A DNA stretch of 64,000 nucleotides from Actinomycetes bacterium (GCA_025360585.1 JANYBW010000030.1:1-64000); one strand, 5' to 3'; counted from the first letter of the stretch, positions 1-9,567 are shown. Program-made: numbers and translations. Notes: generated by a model from the sequence alone, not told the origin.

Positions 1-158
1 GCGAACGGAGCTAGCCAAGGGCTTCGAATGTAAGTGTCGACCGGGAGCCACACCGAGTAACGAACCGCGAGGTTGACGATCTCGGCGGCATCAAGATCCG
101 CGACCTTCGAAATATTGCGACGCTCGAGTTCATCTCGCAACACCTCATTCGCATCCAA
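1..158 (-). CDS. Possible N-terminal part of an unidentified gene running off the left edge
   Basis: On the reverse strand one frame stays open from a stop near 220 to position 1. From a TTG at 158 (or GTG at 143) it reads as a soluble, charged, helix-forming sequence with a motif like RDELERRNISKVADLDAAEI, then a hydrophobic/aromatic stretch. The composition looks like real coding sequence, but only about 50 residues are present and I recognise no family. It would be divergent from the gene at 254. The start codon is uncertain and no good ribosome binding site was seen. Confidence 0.3.
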   Translation of the reverse strand, partial: MDANEVLRDELERRNISKVADLDAAEIVNLAVRYSVWLPVDTYIRSPWLAPF

Positions 159-253
159 TGCCGGGATCCTAAACCGTGAACCGTCCTCAGCCCGTGGGGC
201 GGTCGCGGTTGTGGCCGTTCAAGGCGAAGGTCGGAGATGCCGAAGGCTGTCGG

Positions 254-859
254 ATGGAAACTGGCGAGTGGCGTGACACCCAAGCTCCGTCTGATTTGAT
301 GAATCGCGCAACCGCGCCGGTGTGGGTTCCGGGGCCTCCGCCCTTGGGGCCGAGTTCGCCTTCGGGTGGTTGGGGAAACACTCCGACGGGGCGTGTCGTG
401 CGGGTCTTGATCGCTTGCTGTTTGGCGGCCGGGATTGTGGCCGGATGCATCTTTGTCTTCAGTGGTGGTTCGAATCAAACCGCGAACGATGTCGTGCGCG
501 AAATCGTGGCGGGCAAGTGTTACAACTTCGGTGATTCCTTCGCGGTGCTCGACGGGCCCGCGATACGGCCGGGCGAGCCCACAAAACGGTTGCTGATCAC
601 GAACGGGGAATGCGGCGCGTTACACACGGTCGAAGTCGCAGGGCAACTGGGTGCCGAGGCCTACTTTCAAGATTCGAACCGCAATGCGAACGACTGCATC
701 GGGAAGGCTCGCAGCCGCGTCCGTGGTTCGCCACAAGTCCCGATGTCGACCGCCGTGGTGGCATTTCGGTTTGTAACCGGTAGGTCAAAAAAGGTGTACT
801 GCCTGCTGCAGTTCACACCCGCGATTCAGGGACGATTCCTCGAACCGGAGACGAGTTAG
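254..859 (+). CDS. Membrane-anchored protein with septum-formation-like extracytoplasmic domain
   Basis: From ATG 254 the product is 201 residues: a short cytoplasmic Pro/Gly-rich head (about residues 20-48), one membrane segment (about 53-71) and an exported domain. That domain has paired cysteines and a C...H..EV.G signature (motifs VAGKCYNF and CGALHTVEVAGQ), the pattern of the actinobacterial septum-formation-family domain found behind a single transmembrane helix. ATG 254 is preferred because GAAGG lies 7 bases upstream; GTG 176 and ATG 299 are in-frame alternatives. The gene is not visibly in an operon. A role in the envelope is inferred from the domain only. Confidence 0.55.
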   Translation: METGEWRDTQAPSDLMNRATAPVWVPGPPPLGPSSPSGGWGNTPTGRVVRVLIACCLAAGIVAGCIFVFSGGSNQTANDVVREIVAGKCYNFGDSFAVLDGPAIRPGEPTKRLLITNGECGALHTVEVAGQLGAEAYFQDSNRNANDCIGKARSRVRGSPQVPMSTAVVAFRFVTGRSKKVYCLLQFTPAIQGRFLEPETS

Positions 860-965
860 GCGTCGAATCTGCCGGCAGCGGGACGTTCTCTGTGCCCCAC
901 GCGATTTAGAGGGCGCGCCAAATTTGTTGTTGCAAAAACAAGGTCGAACTCGTCAGTAGATGTAG

Positions 966-1400
966 ATGACTTCCATTACGTCGCACGAGCGGGAGATGTT
1001 GCGAGCCGCGTACGGGCCTCTGCGCCAGCTGGCGAACGTCGTCGCGCCGAGAGGTGTAGCCGCAGACGACCTAGTCCACGACGCATTTGTGAAGCTCCTC
1101 GAGCGCGGCATCGCGGATGTCCGGGACCCTCACGCGTTCCTGCGCCGCATTGTGGTGAACCTCGCTATATCTGAACATCGACGCTCCGGCGCACAGCAAC
1201 GCGCAATGGCACGGCACGGAATCGACAGCATCGCTACCAGCGCCATCTATCCATCCGATCTCTCTGAGCTGCAACACCTGACGCCACGTGCTCGGGCGTT
1301 AGTCCTGTTCGTTGATATCGATGGCGCGCCTATCAAAGAGGCTGCAAAAGAGACCTCGCGCGGCGGCAATTCACAAACGACATCGGCGGCATCTACATAG
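966..1400 (+). pseudogene. Truncated ECF-type sigma factor
   Basis: Residues 1-85 carry a normal sigma-70 region 2: an RQLANVVAPRG helix, DDLVHDAFVKLLERG, then a DPHAFLRRIVVNLAISEHRR stretch matching the core-binding and -10 recognition segments. Region 4 starts normally (LTPRARALVLFVDIDGAPIKEAAK), but where the recognition helix and basic SRAR-type end should follow, the reading changes into a low-complexity tail and stops at 144 residues. ECF factors are usually about 160-200 residues. The break near 1350 coincides with the start of a different gene remnant in another frame, so this looks like a deletion fusion. Without the region 4 helix-turn-helix, -35 recognition should be lost. A short product could still be made. 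Confidence 0.6.
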
Positions 1401-1657
1401 GAGGCGGCAACACATGTCGGCTTCTCAACGAACTACGCAAGAGCAGAGTCCTTTCCGAAATCGTCGGTCAAGCGCACCGCGGCATTCCAATATACGGAGG
1501 CAGCGCCGGAGCGATTGCGGTCGACTGCGAGCGCAGTGCCTCGTTGGAGAATCCATTCGCTGTGGTTGTCGCCCGAGACGGCCTTAACGCGTGCGGACGC
1601 GTTGCAAGAGACCACCGTAACCGTGATCTTCGGCGACGCGTGTGGCTCTGGTTATGA
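1352..1657 (+). pseudogene. 5'-truncated peptidase S51 / type-1 glutamine amidotransferase-like fragment
   Basis: In the third forward frame (codons in register with 1379), overlapping the end of the sigma remnant, the translation reads GGIYIGGGNTCRLLNELRKS and then GIPIYGGSAGAIAVDCE. This matches the core of the dipeptidase E / S51 family: the GGGNT loop followed by the nucleophile elbow with Ser in G-S-A-G. No ATG, GTG or TTG start precedes the homology. The frame ends at TGA 1655-1657, and only about 75 residues look homologous against roughly 220 in intact enzymes. The catalytic His/Glu part and the N-terminal strand are absent. Its 3' end overlaps the antisense end of the cyclase gene. 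It is a remnant, not a functional gene. Confidence 0.55.
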
Positions 1658-4600
1658 GGTCTTCGGCGCGGGCAATGTCGCCGGGCGCCTTTCGCGTCGA
1701 CAACAGGTCGGCAAAGTCGAGACAGGTCAGCGCAATCCAATAGGGCGCGCGAATTTTTTCGTTCGTTGCCAGCGCCACCGTGAAGTGCGCTTCTGCCTCA
1801 ACATCTCGCCCCAACATTGCCGCGAGGCCTCCAAGATGACGCGCTAACGAACCAGATGTCGTTGTGTAGACCGCCGCGACCCGATCCTCATACGGCAGCA
1901 ACAAGTCGTATAAAAAGCCGCAAGCCTCGGCACTTTGCAACGCCGTCGCGGTTGTTGCGCAACAGCCCACGATCGTGAGCCAAGCTTGATCGCGAGCGAT
2001 GTCGGTGAAGCCTGTCGCAAGATCGACCTCGAGAAATGCGCGCGCGTCATCGAGCCGCCCAACCTCGGCGTAGATCGCGCCAACCAGCTGCCGGAAACCA
2101 ATGGCAGCCGCATCGTCGCGTTCGACCGCGGCGAGGAAGTCGACGATCTCGCCGAGCCGTCCTTGGTGTCGACGTATCTCAAGGAGCTGAGCGCCGTAGG
2201 CCAACATCGCTTCAGCGTGTCCGCCTGCGGTACCCACATCACGAGCGATATCGGCTTCGGCTTCGGCAAGAACGCAATCGCCGCTCAGGAGTATTCGAAA
2301 TGACATCGCCATGTGAAGCTGCCACAAGTGCAACGGCAACGCGGTTGAATGCGCCAGCGTGGTGAGCTCCGCGATGCGCTGATCAACTTCATCAATATCT
2401 GCGGCTTGGATGCACGCGTCGATGAGATGAAACAGCGCGTTGCAGCCTGCGACCGGATTTCCGCGCCGCGTCGCGATCTCGAGCGCTTCCGCGGTCTCGG
2501 CGAGCCGGCGATCGAGCGCCTCAGGTCCGTAGTGCTGGTATGCAACTGGGATGATGGACTGCAATGCAACTTCGTCGTTTATTCGCCGGGCCACGTCGAC
2601 CGCTTCGGTGACAAGATCTCGACGACGCTGCCACTCTCGAGCGTCGATGGATTGTGAAAGCACAGTGAGCAAACGCGCACGCGCTGGGCTATCGCCAGGA
2701 CCGATCGCATCGAGTGCGACTTCCGAAGCTTGCACCCATTCAACATCGGTGACCGATGTTCCGGCGACGCCACGATCCGCGGCAAGAATTGCGCCGATTA
2801 AAAGATCGGTATCGGACAATGAGCGCGCCAACGCGACAGCTTCGATGAGCGTCGCCCGATGGTCGGGCGAACCCACTTGATGTTGCGCGGTTCCGAGACC
2901 GATCAGCAACTTGCAACGCAGTGTCGGATCGCGGTCGGGTTGTGGCGCGCCGAGTTCGAGCGCTTGTTTATACCAATAGATCGCGTCCTCAGGCGCGAGC
3001 GCCGCAAGGGCCTCGTCACCAGCTCTGATCACGTAATGCAGCGCCTTGGCATCATCTGTTGGTCGGGTCGCGGCCATCCAGTGGCGCGCGAGTTCGGCAC
3101 TTCCTCCGCGATCGCCGAAGCGCGTTGCTTCAAGCGCCTCAGCCACCCGGTGATGAGTGCGTGCCCGCCGTGCGCCACCCATGTCTTGGTACAACGTGCG
3201 TTGAATCAGCGCGTGCGAAAATCGATACGAACCGGGCGAGTTCTTTCGTTCGGAGACAACCGCAGCCGCCGTCGCCAATTCCAACACATCGAGCACGTCG
3301 TCTTCGTTGCTCTCGCAAACCCGGGCCAAGACCTCGAGTTCAAAGTCGCGACCAATCACCGCGGCCAATCCAAGCATCCGGCTCGCGTCGGGACCAAGGC
3401 GAACCACGCGACGCGCCACGACATCACGCACGCTCGCCGGCAAACCGGTCGCGGTGAGCGCAACGTCGACGCTCCAGCGTCCATCGTGACCCTGGGTCAC
3501 AACACCAGATTCACCGAGGTGTCGCAACAACTCCCCGGTGAAAAATGGATTTCCGTCGGTCTCTCGACGCAGCGAGTGCGCGAGGTTGATCGTGTCGCTA
3601 TCGAGCGCGTGCCCCGCGGCCGCCGCGACGAGGTCGACCGTCTCGGCATCATCGAGACCCGCGAGGCGGATGCGAGTCACCGCGGGCTGGCGGTGGAAAT
3701 CCGCGAGCAACGCGGTCAGTGGATGATCTTGATTGAGATCGGTGTGGCGATACGTGCAGAGCACCAACAGGGCAATCGATTCGGCCGACGCAACGAGATG
3801 CCGCAGTACATGCAACGATGCGCGATCGGCCCAGTGCAGATCATCGAGCACCAGCACGATTGGCGTATCGGCCGCAACTGCCGTGAGTAACGCCTCGACT
3901 GCTTGAATCAGCACTAGCCGTTCTGATTCACTACCAACGCCATCGCGATGTGCATGCGCACCGAGCGCGGGGATCAAACGTGACAGCGCGTTGCGATGCG
4001 CCGCGGACAAGCTCGCAACACAGTCTGGGCCAAGGTGTTGCACCAGATGCGAAAGCGCCTGTATCCATGGTTGATACGGGACTGTCAGGTCTTCGTCGCA
4101 GTGACCGAGCAACACAATCGCGCCGGTTTCGTGCGCGTGCGTTGCGGTTTGGGCAATGATCGTCGTTTTGCCGATACCCGCCTCGCCGCCGACCATGACC
4201 GTCTCGAGGCGCGGTTCGCTGAAGGCACGCTTTTGGGCAGTTTCGATGATCGCGAGTTCTGCTACTCGCCCGAAAAAGCCGTAGAGCGCATCGCGGGTTG
4301 CCGAGATGATCGACGACGGCAACGCGATGCTGCCTTCCGATACAGCGGGCGCCCAGGTGACTTCGAACGCGGAGACTGGTTCCGGGATGCCCTTGAGGTT
4401 GAGATCACCGATATCGATGAACGTCTGCGACGCGTGGCGGCCCGCCATCGCACGCACGAGTTCAGTGGTCAAGATTTGACCACCGTTCGCGGCCGCGCAC
4501 AGACGCGCGGCTTCGACTACAGGGTCGCCGAAATAGTCGCCGTCTTCTTCGACGGCCTCTCCAACGCTGAGCCCTATACGAATCCACAACGGCTCATGGG

Positions 4601-4859
4601 CGCGTTCATTGTGGCGTTGGAATGCTTGTTGCATTCCGGTCGCGCAAGCCAACGCTCGACTCGGACTCCCAAACGCCACCATGAGGCCGTCGCCCAGATT
4701 TTTGACCTCGGTGCCGCTGGTCTCAGCAACCACACTGCGCAACAAACCGAAATGGGTTTGGCGCGTTTGCTCGGCGCGTTCCGGACCCTGCCGTGCCGCA
4801 AGCGCGGTCGAGTCGACGAGATCGGTGAACAACACCGACGCCATGACCGTCACGCTCAT
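1584..4859 (-). CDS. Adenylate/guanylate cyclase-domain AAA ATPase with TPR-like C-terminus
   Basis: This 1091-residue protein has three parts. Residues 5-170 are a class III nucleotide cyclase homology domain: the metal aspartates Asp13 (FTDLVDST) and Asp57 (LGDGLMVAF) and Lys53 are present, but in GDPVVEAARL the transition-state Asn position is Val115 while Arg119 is kept. Activity is therefore doubtful. An AAA/STAND-type ATPase follows, with Walker A GGEAGIGKTT near residue 225 and Walker B VLVLDDLHWAD about 110 residues later. The last 450 residues are helical repeats of TPR type. Actinobacteria carry many such proteins, often with a C-terminal LuxR domain; none is present here. It is likely a cytosolic signalling ATPase. 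The start is the first ATG; ATG 4844 is an alternative. Confidence 0.85.
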   Translation of the reverse strand: MSVTVMASVLFTDLVDSTALAARQGPERAEQTRQTHFGLLRSVVAETSGTEVKNLGDGLMVAFGSPSRALACATGMQQAFQRHNERAHEPLWIRIGLSVGEAVEEDGDYFGDPVVEAARLCAAANGGQILTTELVRAMAGRHASQTFIDIGDLNLKGIPEPVSAFEVTWAPAVSEGSIALPSSIISATRDALYGFFGRVAELAIIETAQKRAFSEPRLETVMVGGEAGIGKTTIIAQTATHAHETGAIVLLGHCDEDLTVPYQPWIQALSHLVQHLGPDCVASLSAAHRNALSRLIPALGAHAHRDGVGSESERLVLIQAVEALLTAVAADTPIVLVLDDLHWADRASLHVLRHLVASAESIALLVLCTYRHTDLNQDHPLTALLADFHRQPAVTRIRLAGLDDAETVDLVAAAAGHALDSDTINLAHSLRRETDGNPFFTGELLRHLGESGVVTQGHDGRWSVDVALTATGLPASVRDVVARRVVRLGPDASRMLGLAAVIGRDFELEVLARVCESNEDDVLDVLELATAAAVVSERKNSPGSYRFSHALIQRTLYQDMGGARRARTHHRVAEALEATRFGDRGGSAELARHWMAATRPTDDAKALHYVIRAGDEALAALAPEDAIYWYKQALELGAPQPDRDPTLRCKLLIGLGTAQHQVGSPDHRATLIEAVALARSLSDTDLLIGAILAADRGVAGTSVTDVEWVQASEVALDAIGPGDSPARARLLTVLSQSIDAREWQRRRDLVTEAVDVARRINDEVALQSIIPVAYQHYGPEALDRRLAETAEALEIATRRGNPVAGCNALFHLIDACIQAADIDEVDQRIAELTTLAHSTALPLHLWQLHMAMSFRILLSGDCVLAEAEADIARDVGTAGGHAEAMLAYGAQLLEIRRHQGRLGEIVDFLAAVERDDAAAIGFRQLVGAIYAEVGRLDDARAFLEVDLATGFTDIARDQAWLTIVGCCATTATALQSAEACGFLYDLLLPYEDRVAAVYTTTSGSLARHLGGLAAMLGRDVEAEAHFTVALATNEKIRAPYWIALTCLDFADLLSTRKAPGDIARAEDLITRATRVAEDHGYGGLLQRVRTR

Positions 4860-5093
4860 CGGATGGCTCGCCCACGCTGAACAATTCCTTGAATCATTGT
4901 GATGAGCATACGGTGCACGGAGCGCTCCTGGCCATTGTCATGGTGTTCAATATTGCCGCGAAGTTGACAGCAGTCGCACGCACATCTCAAAGTGGCGTTG
5001 AGGTTTCTGCAGCCCCGCTGATTCGGAAACTCACGAGTACGCGAACAACGCGGTTTGCGATCACGTACCAATTCCTGACAGAGGTATGAACCA
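4860..5093. promoter_or_regulatory. Divergent intergenic region between cyclase/ATPase gene and oxidase gene
   Basis: These 234 bases separate two divergently transcribed genes and must hold promoters for both. A TTGACA hexamer lies at 4964-4969 on the + strand, but no convincing -10 follows at 16-18 bases. AGAGGT at 5079-5084 is a good ribosome binding site for the gene at 5094. No operator-like palindrome was seen. Confidence 0.35.
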
Positions 5094-6863
5094 ATGACAA
5101 CTCCCACGGTGCCCGAAACACCAAATCGTGACTGGCTCGTAGAGCTGGGCAAAACGTTGTTGACGACGCCATTGCCGGAACCCGTTGTGGTGCCGACCAC
5201 GCCTCCCGTCGGATTTCCTGGCGGCATTCCAGTCGACACCATTACCTTCAGTGACTGGTCGGGATACATCGATAACGAGGGCGTGCAGATCGCACGCATT
5301 GCCTCCGCGGATGACGTCGCGGCGGTGTGTACCTGGGCCGCGCAACACGGTTACACCGTGCGCGCGGTTGGTCGGGGGCACAACTGGTCGCCCATCGTGA
5401 TGGAACCGAACGCGCCACGAAACACGGAAGTAATGTTGATCGACACCGCGAAACTCAACGCGACGAGTTTCGAGATTGTCGACCGAGCGCCGCTTGCCAC
5501 ATTTGGCACCGGCATCACCGTGAACGACGCGACCGCGTATCTGCAGACGCTCGATAACAACGGTGCTAGCAGTGCGCCTGGCTATTCATTGCCCCATATG
5601 CCCGCGCCGGGCGGAATTACCCTGGGCGGAGTCCTCGCGATCGGCGGACACGGCACGCTCGTGCCGTCAGGAACCGGCGAGCCCGATGTTATGGGCAGTC
5701 TCAGCAACCTCATCACCGGTTTCGACGCGGTGGTAAGTGGAACCGACGCAGCCGACAAGGCAGTTTATTCCGTGCAACATTTTGAACGCGCCGATACCGA
5801 CGCGGCCGCGTTTCTGGTTCACCTCGGTCGAGCGTTTCTCACGGCGGTGACGTTGAACGTTGTTCCTAACTACTACCTGCAACTTCACTGTTTGTTTCCG
5901 AACGCGTCGGACCTCTTTGCGTCGCCGGCAGCGGGCTCGACAACTGGGTCTGAGGTATCGCCAGCAGCTCCCTCGGCACCTACATACGCGAACCTGCTCG
6001 ATGAGTACGGCCGAGTGGAAGTGCTGTGGTTTCCGTACAACTTGCAGGCGTTCGTTCAGTGCAACCAACGACAATCGAACGCGATCGCACCGCAAGTCAC
6101 GGGGCCGTACAACTATCCGTGGATGGAAATCAATTCGCTGGAAAATGCCGCGATCAGGGCAGCACTTTTCGAATGGCCATCGCTTACGCCAGTGTTCGGA
6201 GCATTCGAATTTGCGTTGGCGCAAACGGAACAATCGGGAGTAGTGCTCAATGGCACCGCGAGAGACCTTGAGCTCTACCTCATGGATTCAACGCTGAAGG
6301 TGACGTTATGGGGATGGGCATTGCAAATTCCGCGCGCCGAAGTGCAGACGATTGCGAGCGCGTTTTATCAGAAGGTCAACAGCATGCTCGACGCGGATCG
6401 CGGCGTTGGGAAGTACCCGATCAATGCAGCACTTGAGCTTCGCTGCACAACGATCGACAAACAAGATGCTTTGCCACAACCCACGTCACCGCCGCCTACG
6501 TTAAGTGCAGCGCACTCCGTCAACCCGCAGGACGCAACCCTCGATACCGTGATCTGGCTCAACGTCGGCACAATCACGGCAACGCCCGGATCCAATGAGT
6601 TTTATACCGAACTTGAGCAATGGGTCGTTGCGACTTGGGGCGGACAAACTCCAAATCGTCTGCGACCGGAATGGTCGAAGGCATGGGCCTATACCGCCGA
6701 CGGACCGTGGACCAACATCGAGCTGATCACGTCGATTCGCGATTCCTACAACCAGAGCACCGACACGCCGTACACCCTGGAAGCAGCCGCCTCGACGCTC
6801 GCTCGCTATGACGCGTCGAATATCTTCACCAACCCACTGCTCCAAAGCGTGTTCTCCAGCTGA
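5094..6863 (+). CDS. Type II cholesterol-oxidase-like FAD oxidoreductase (VAO fold)
   Basis: The 589-residue protein has an FAD-binding type 4 domain (about 60-260) and a substrate domain resembling the covalent-flavin cholesterol oxidases of Brevibacterium. The flavin-linking histidine is His96 in the motif VRAVGRGHNWSPIVM. The sequence also matches that family at PAPGGITLGGVLAIGGHG, at GPYNYPWMEIN, at Glu448/Arg450 in NAALELRC (the active-site Glu/Arg pair of the family), and at LRPEWSKAWAY near the end. No N-terminal signal peptide is evident, only a Pro-rich leader, so it may be cytosolic or use another route. The expected reaction is oxidation of a 3-beta-hydroxysteroid or similar alcohol with release of H2O2; the true substrate is unknown. 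It stands alone, with no sterol-ring degradation genes beside it. Confidence 0.8.
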   Translation: MTTPTVPETPNRDWLVELGKTLLTTPLPEPVVVPTTPPVGFPGGIPVDTITFSDWSGYIDNEGVQIARIASADDVAAVCTWAAQHGYTVRAVGRGHNWSPIVMEPNAPRNTEVMLIDTAKLNATSFEIVDRAPLATFGTGITVNDATAYLQTLDNNGASSAPGYSLPHMPAPGGITLGGVLAIGGHGTLVPSGTGEPDVMGSLSNLITGFDAVVSGTDAADKAVYSVQHFERADTDAAAFLVHLGRAFLTAVTLNVVPNYYLQLHCLFPNASDLFASPAAGSTTGSEVSPAAPSAPTYANLLDEYGRVEVLWFPYNLQAFVQCNQRQSNAIAPQVTGPYNYPWMEINSLENAAIRAALFEWPSLTPVFGAFEFALAQTEQSGVVLNGTARDLELYLMDSTLKVTLWGWALQIPRAEVQTIASAFYQKVNSMLDADRGVGKYPINAALELRCTTIDKQDALPQPTSPPPTLSAAHSVNPQDATLDTVIWLNVGTITATPGSNEFYTELEQWVVATWGGQTPNRLRPEWSKAWAYTADGPWTNIELITSIRDSYNQSTDTPYTLEAAASTLARYDASNIFTNPLLQSVFSS

Positions 6864-7035
6864 ACCACGCGTCAGCGACTTCGAAGACGTCGTCTCTGGG
6901 CCCATGTGGCAAGGCCCGCCCTGGCGCGCGCTCGATACCGTGTGGCGAAGATCCGAACTTGATTCAGACCTCGTGGGTGAGCCGCCCGCGTTCCGAGACG
7001 GACGCAATCTTTGTAGTCCACAATCAAAAACGCGG

Positions 7036-9567
7036 TTAGTGGCGTTGGCGGTTGACGGTGCTGTCGAATTCCAGGACTTGCTGGAAGGTTGGGCGGTTGG
7101 TGGAACGCATCGTGTCGGGGATGAGGCCGGGTGTGAACCCAGTGCGTGATGCGGTGCTGCGCCATGCGCCGGGATCAGTTCCGAGGGATGCGGCGAGCGT
7201 TGCCCCCACTTGATCGACCACCGCCCACAACGATGCGCGGCACGCATCGAGGGAACCGTTGCCGCAGTACCGGAAATTGAATTTGCCGCGTACGGTTTCG
7301 CCGAGCAATGTACGCAAATCTTTATCGACATACGACTCACCGTTCAGCCCGTCGAGTCCGCGGAACGAATTCAGATCGCTGGTGAGGTTGCCGAACACTG
7401 GGCGCATCACCGCGTCGGCGATATTGGGCCAAAGCGCGTCCATTACCGTCGGCCCGGCGTCGTCGTAGAGGCCGCTGTTATCCGCGTCGAGTCGGGGCGC
7501 GTCGCGCGCGACCCAACGGTCGAGGAGCGCCAGGATCTTCGCGTCGAGAGCGTTCGGAGCTGCACTACCCCGCAACACTTTGCTCACAACCGGCCATACC
7601 AATGAACGGCTGTCTTGGGTCGCGGCGCGATTCATGATGCCCACATCGTTCGCGAGCGTTACCTGCGCCGGAAACTTGTTGAACTGCTCGACTCGGTGCA
7701 CGGAACCCAACGGATCATCGTCGCCGTGCATAAAACCGGGTGCGGATTGATTGTTCCAGTTGAGTAACAAATTGTTGGGGCCACCGATGTCGTGCGGGTG
7801 TTGGTCCTCGTTGAGATAGCCGCGCCATTCGTAACTGCCGTTGCCGTTGGTGGGGAGGCGACGGTCAAGGCCGGGTGCGCGCCGGGGCAAGCGACCGGAA
7901 CTGAAGTACGCAGTTTGGGTCCGCGACACATAACCCCAGTTGAACGTAAAACCGAATTGATTCGCCGCATCAAAGAAGTGTTGTGCAGTATCGGCTTTGC
8001 CTTCGGTCATGTCCTTCAGCGCAGCAAGGTTGAGTCCGTCGCGGCCAAACGTCGAGCGTTGGCGTGTGAGCACAACGATCCGACCGTTTGACGTGGCCGT
8101 GCCGATGACCGGGCCGTGCACCGACGTTGGGTAACGAATTGCTTGTCCGTTCAAGAGACCAGCATCGAACGTTACGAACGGCGTACACGTGCCTTTGAAC
8201 ACGTAGTGATCCGACGCTCTCGTCGGCGCGCTACCATCGGGGTTGCAGAGTTCTTCGGCAAACACGTCGCGAACATCGTGGTTCGCGGAGGTGAGGCTCC
8301 AGGCGTAGTTTTTGGTGCGGCCGATGAGCAGATACATCGAAAGACCTGGAACGGTCACGCCTTGCGCTTCGATTCCCGGACCACTCAAATGTATTTGTTG
8401 CACAATCTCGGGGTAGTAGTAGCCGAGCTGTGGGCCCATCACCGCGAGGTTGTCGTTCGTCGTTGTGCGAGCCTTGTTCACGATGAGAAAGTTTGATGCT
8501 TGCTTGTACGGCACCGGGCCGGCCGCGGGGTAGAACGGTTGATCGCTGGCGATGGTAGAAGAGTTAGCTTTTGTTTTCAGCGTTTTTCGAGGCGCGCTGC
8601 CACCGGAGTTGCGCGGGTCGAGCGAGATCACGGAGCCGTCGTCGATCGGAACCGAACCGGTGGCCGGCCCGCCGGTGAGTACTGGATAGTCGAACCGTTT
8701 CGCGGTGGTCGTGGGTGCTTCCGCGTCGTTCATCAACATCGCGTCTTCCCACGCCTTGCGGCCAGCGACCGGACCCATCTGGTTTTGGAGCCGCGACAAG
8801 AACGTGGCGTTGGATGCCTCTGCGCCCCCGCCCGCTCCGAAGATCGATCCAATAAACGCGGCCACTGCGAAAATATCGTTGACGGTGATCGGCGCTTGCA
8901 CTACCCCTTGCGCTGCGTAATACGCGTTCGCGCCGTCGGCTTCGGCTTGCGCATCGGCGACAACCTGGCGACCCTTATCGCCGTAGGTCGCGATCATCAA
9001 ACTGATTTGATCCGTGAGTAGTTGTTCAGTCTGCGCGCTGGGAACGAACGACTGCGCTGACGTGACCAAACCAAACGCGTTGATACCCGGCACATCGGCA
9101 ACCGCGACGCGGGCGGGCCCGCGGCCGAGCTGAATCAGCAGGTTGCGATCGCGCGCGGTGACCCAACCCGTTCCGAAGGAAAGATCATCGCGGGTCTTGC
9201 CGCTGACGTGCGGAACTCCGTAGGAGTCATACAAAATTTTCGTACCGGCGCGGCCCGTGACTTCTTCGTGGGTTGCGCCCACCGGTTTGAAGTTCTCGGG
9301 GAGGTAATATTTTTCGATATCTGAGTCGGTGACATTGCCACGCAACGGTGTGAGCGCGTCGTACAACGGAAGCTGATCGAGGGAGTTCGCGGTGGTGGGG
9401 AGCCCGCCGTAGTTGCCGGGCGGCAAGATGTAGCGCATCCGATCGCGAGAACGTCGAGCCGAAGTCGCCCGTTGCGCGGGCGATGGAGAAGGCGATGCCG
9501 CGATCGTGGCCGTGACGACCGCGGCTGCCGCGATGAACGCGCCAATTCGACGAATACCTGTGGACAT
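7036..9567 (-). CDS. Secreted penicillin acylase family (Ntn-hydrolase) protein
   Basis: The 843-residue precursor starts with a signal peptide (RRIGAFIAAAAVVTATIAA) and a mature N-terminus rich in Ala/Pro/Arg. It carries the penicillin G acylase/AHL acylase family layout: an alpha-chain region with YDSYGVPHVSGKTRDDLSFG, a spacer, then the self-cleavage point before Ser358 in QASNFLIVNKA, followed by the beta chain. The new N-terminal Ser would be the nucleophile for amide hydrolysis. Start ATG 9567 is chosen over the upstream in-frame TTG because GGGAG sits 5-6 bases before it. Family members cleave acyl amides such as beta-lactams, acyl-homoserine lactones or lipopeptides; the substrate cannot be read from sequence. 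It is convergent with the oxidase gene. Confidence 0.85.
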   Translation of the reverse strand: MSTGIRRIGAFIAAAAVVTATIAASPSPSPAQRATSARRSRDRMRYILPPGNYGGLPTTANSLDQLPLYDALTPLRGNVTDSDIEKYYLPENFKPVGATHEEVTGRAGTKILYDSYGVPHVSGKTRDDLSFGTGWVTARDRNLLIQLGRGPARVAVADVPGINAFGLVTSAQSFVPSAQTEQLLTDQISLMIATYGDKGRQVVADAQAEADGANAYYAAQGVVQAPITVNDIFAVAAFIGSIFGAGGGAEASNATFLSRLQNQMGPVAGRKAWEDAMLMNDAEAPTTTAKRFDYPVLTGGPATGSVPIDDGSVISLDPRNSGGSAPRKTLKTKANSSTIASDQPFYPAAGPVPYKQASNFLIVNKARTTTNDNLAVMGPQLGYYYPEIVQQIHLSGPGIEAQGVTVPGLSMYLLIGRTKNYAWSLTSANHDVRDVFAEELCNPDGSAPTRASDHYVFKGTCTPFVTFDAGLLNGQAIRYPTSVHGPVIGTATSNGRIVVLTRQRSTFGRDGLNLAALKDMTEGKADTAQHFFDAANQFGFTFNWGYVSRTQTAYFSSGRLPRRAPGLDRRLPTNGNGSYEWRGYLNEDQHPHDIGGPNNLLLNWNNQSAPGFMHGDDDPLGSVHRVEQFNKFPAQVTLANDVGIMNRAATQDSRSLVWPVVSKVLRGSAAPNALDAKILALLDRWVARDAPRLDADNSGLYDDAGPTVMDALWPNIADAVMRPVFGNLTSDLNSFRGLDGLNGESYVDKDLRTLLGETVRGKFNFRYCGNGSLDACRASLWAVVDQVGATLAASLGTDPGAWRSTASRTGFTPGLIPDTMRSTNRPTFQQVLEFDSTVNRQRH

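Noticed and set aside
2859-3890. 343-residue forward ORF
   Set aside because: Antisense to the AAA ATPase part of the cyclase gene; arginine-rich shadow translation without any domain, while the reverse frame shows Walker motifs.
4964-4969. TTGACA as a -35 element for the oxidase gene
   Set aside because: No acceptable -10 hexamer at 16-18 bases; chance hexamers are common.
6864-7035. Possible small forward ORF fragment between the oxidase and acylase genes
   Set aside because: The open stretch starts inside the oxidase gene in another frame, has no start signal of its own and continues antisense into the acylase gene.
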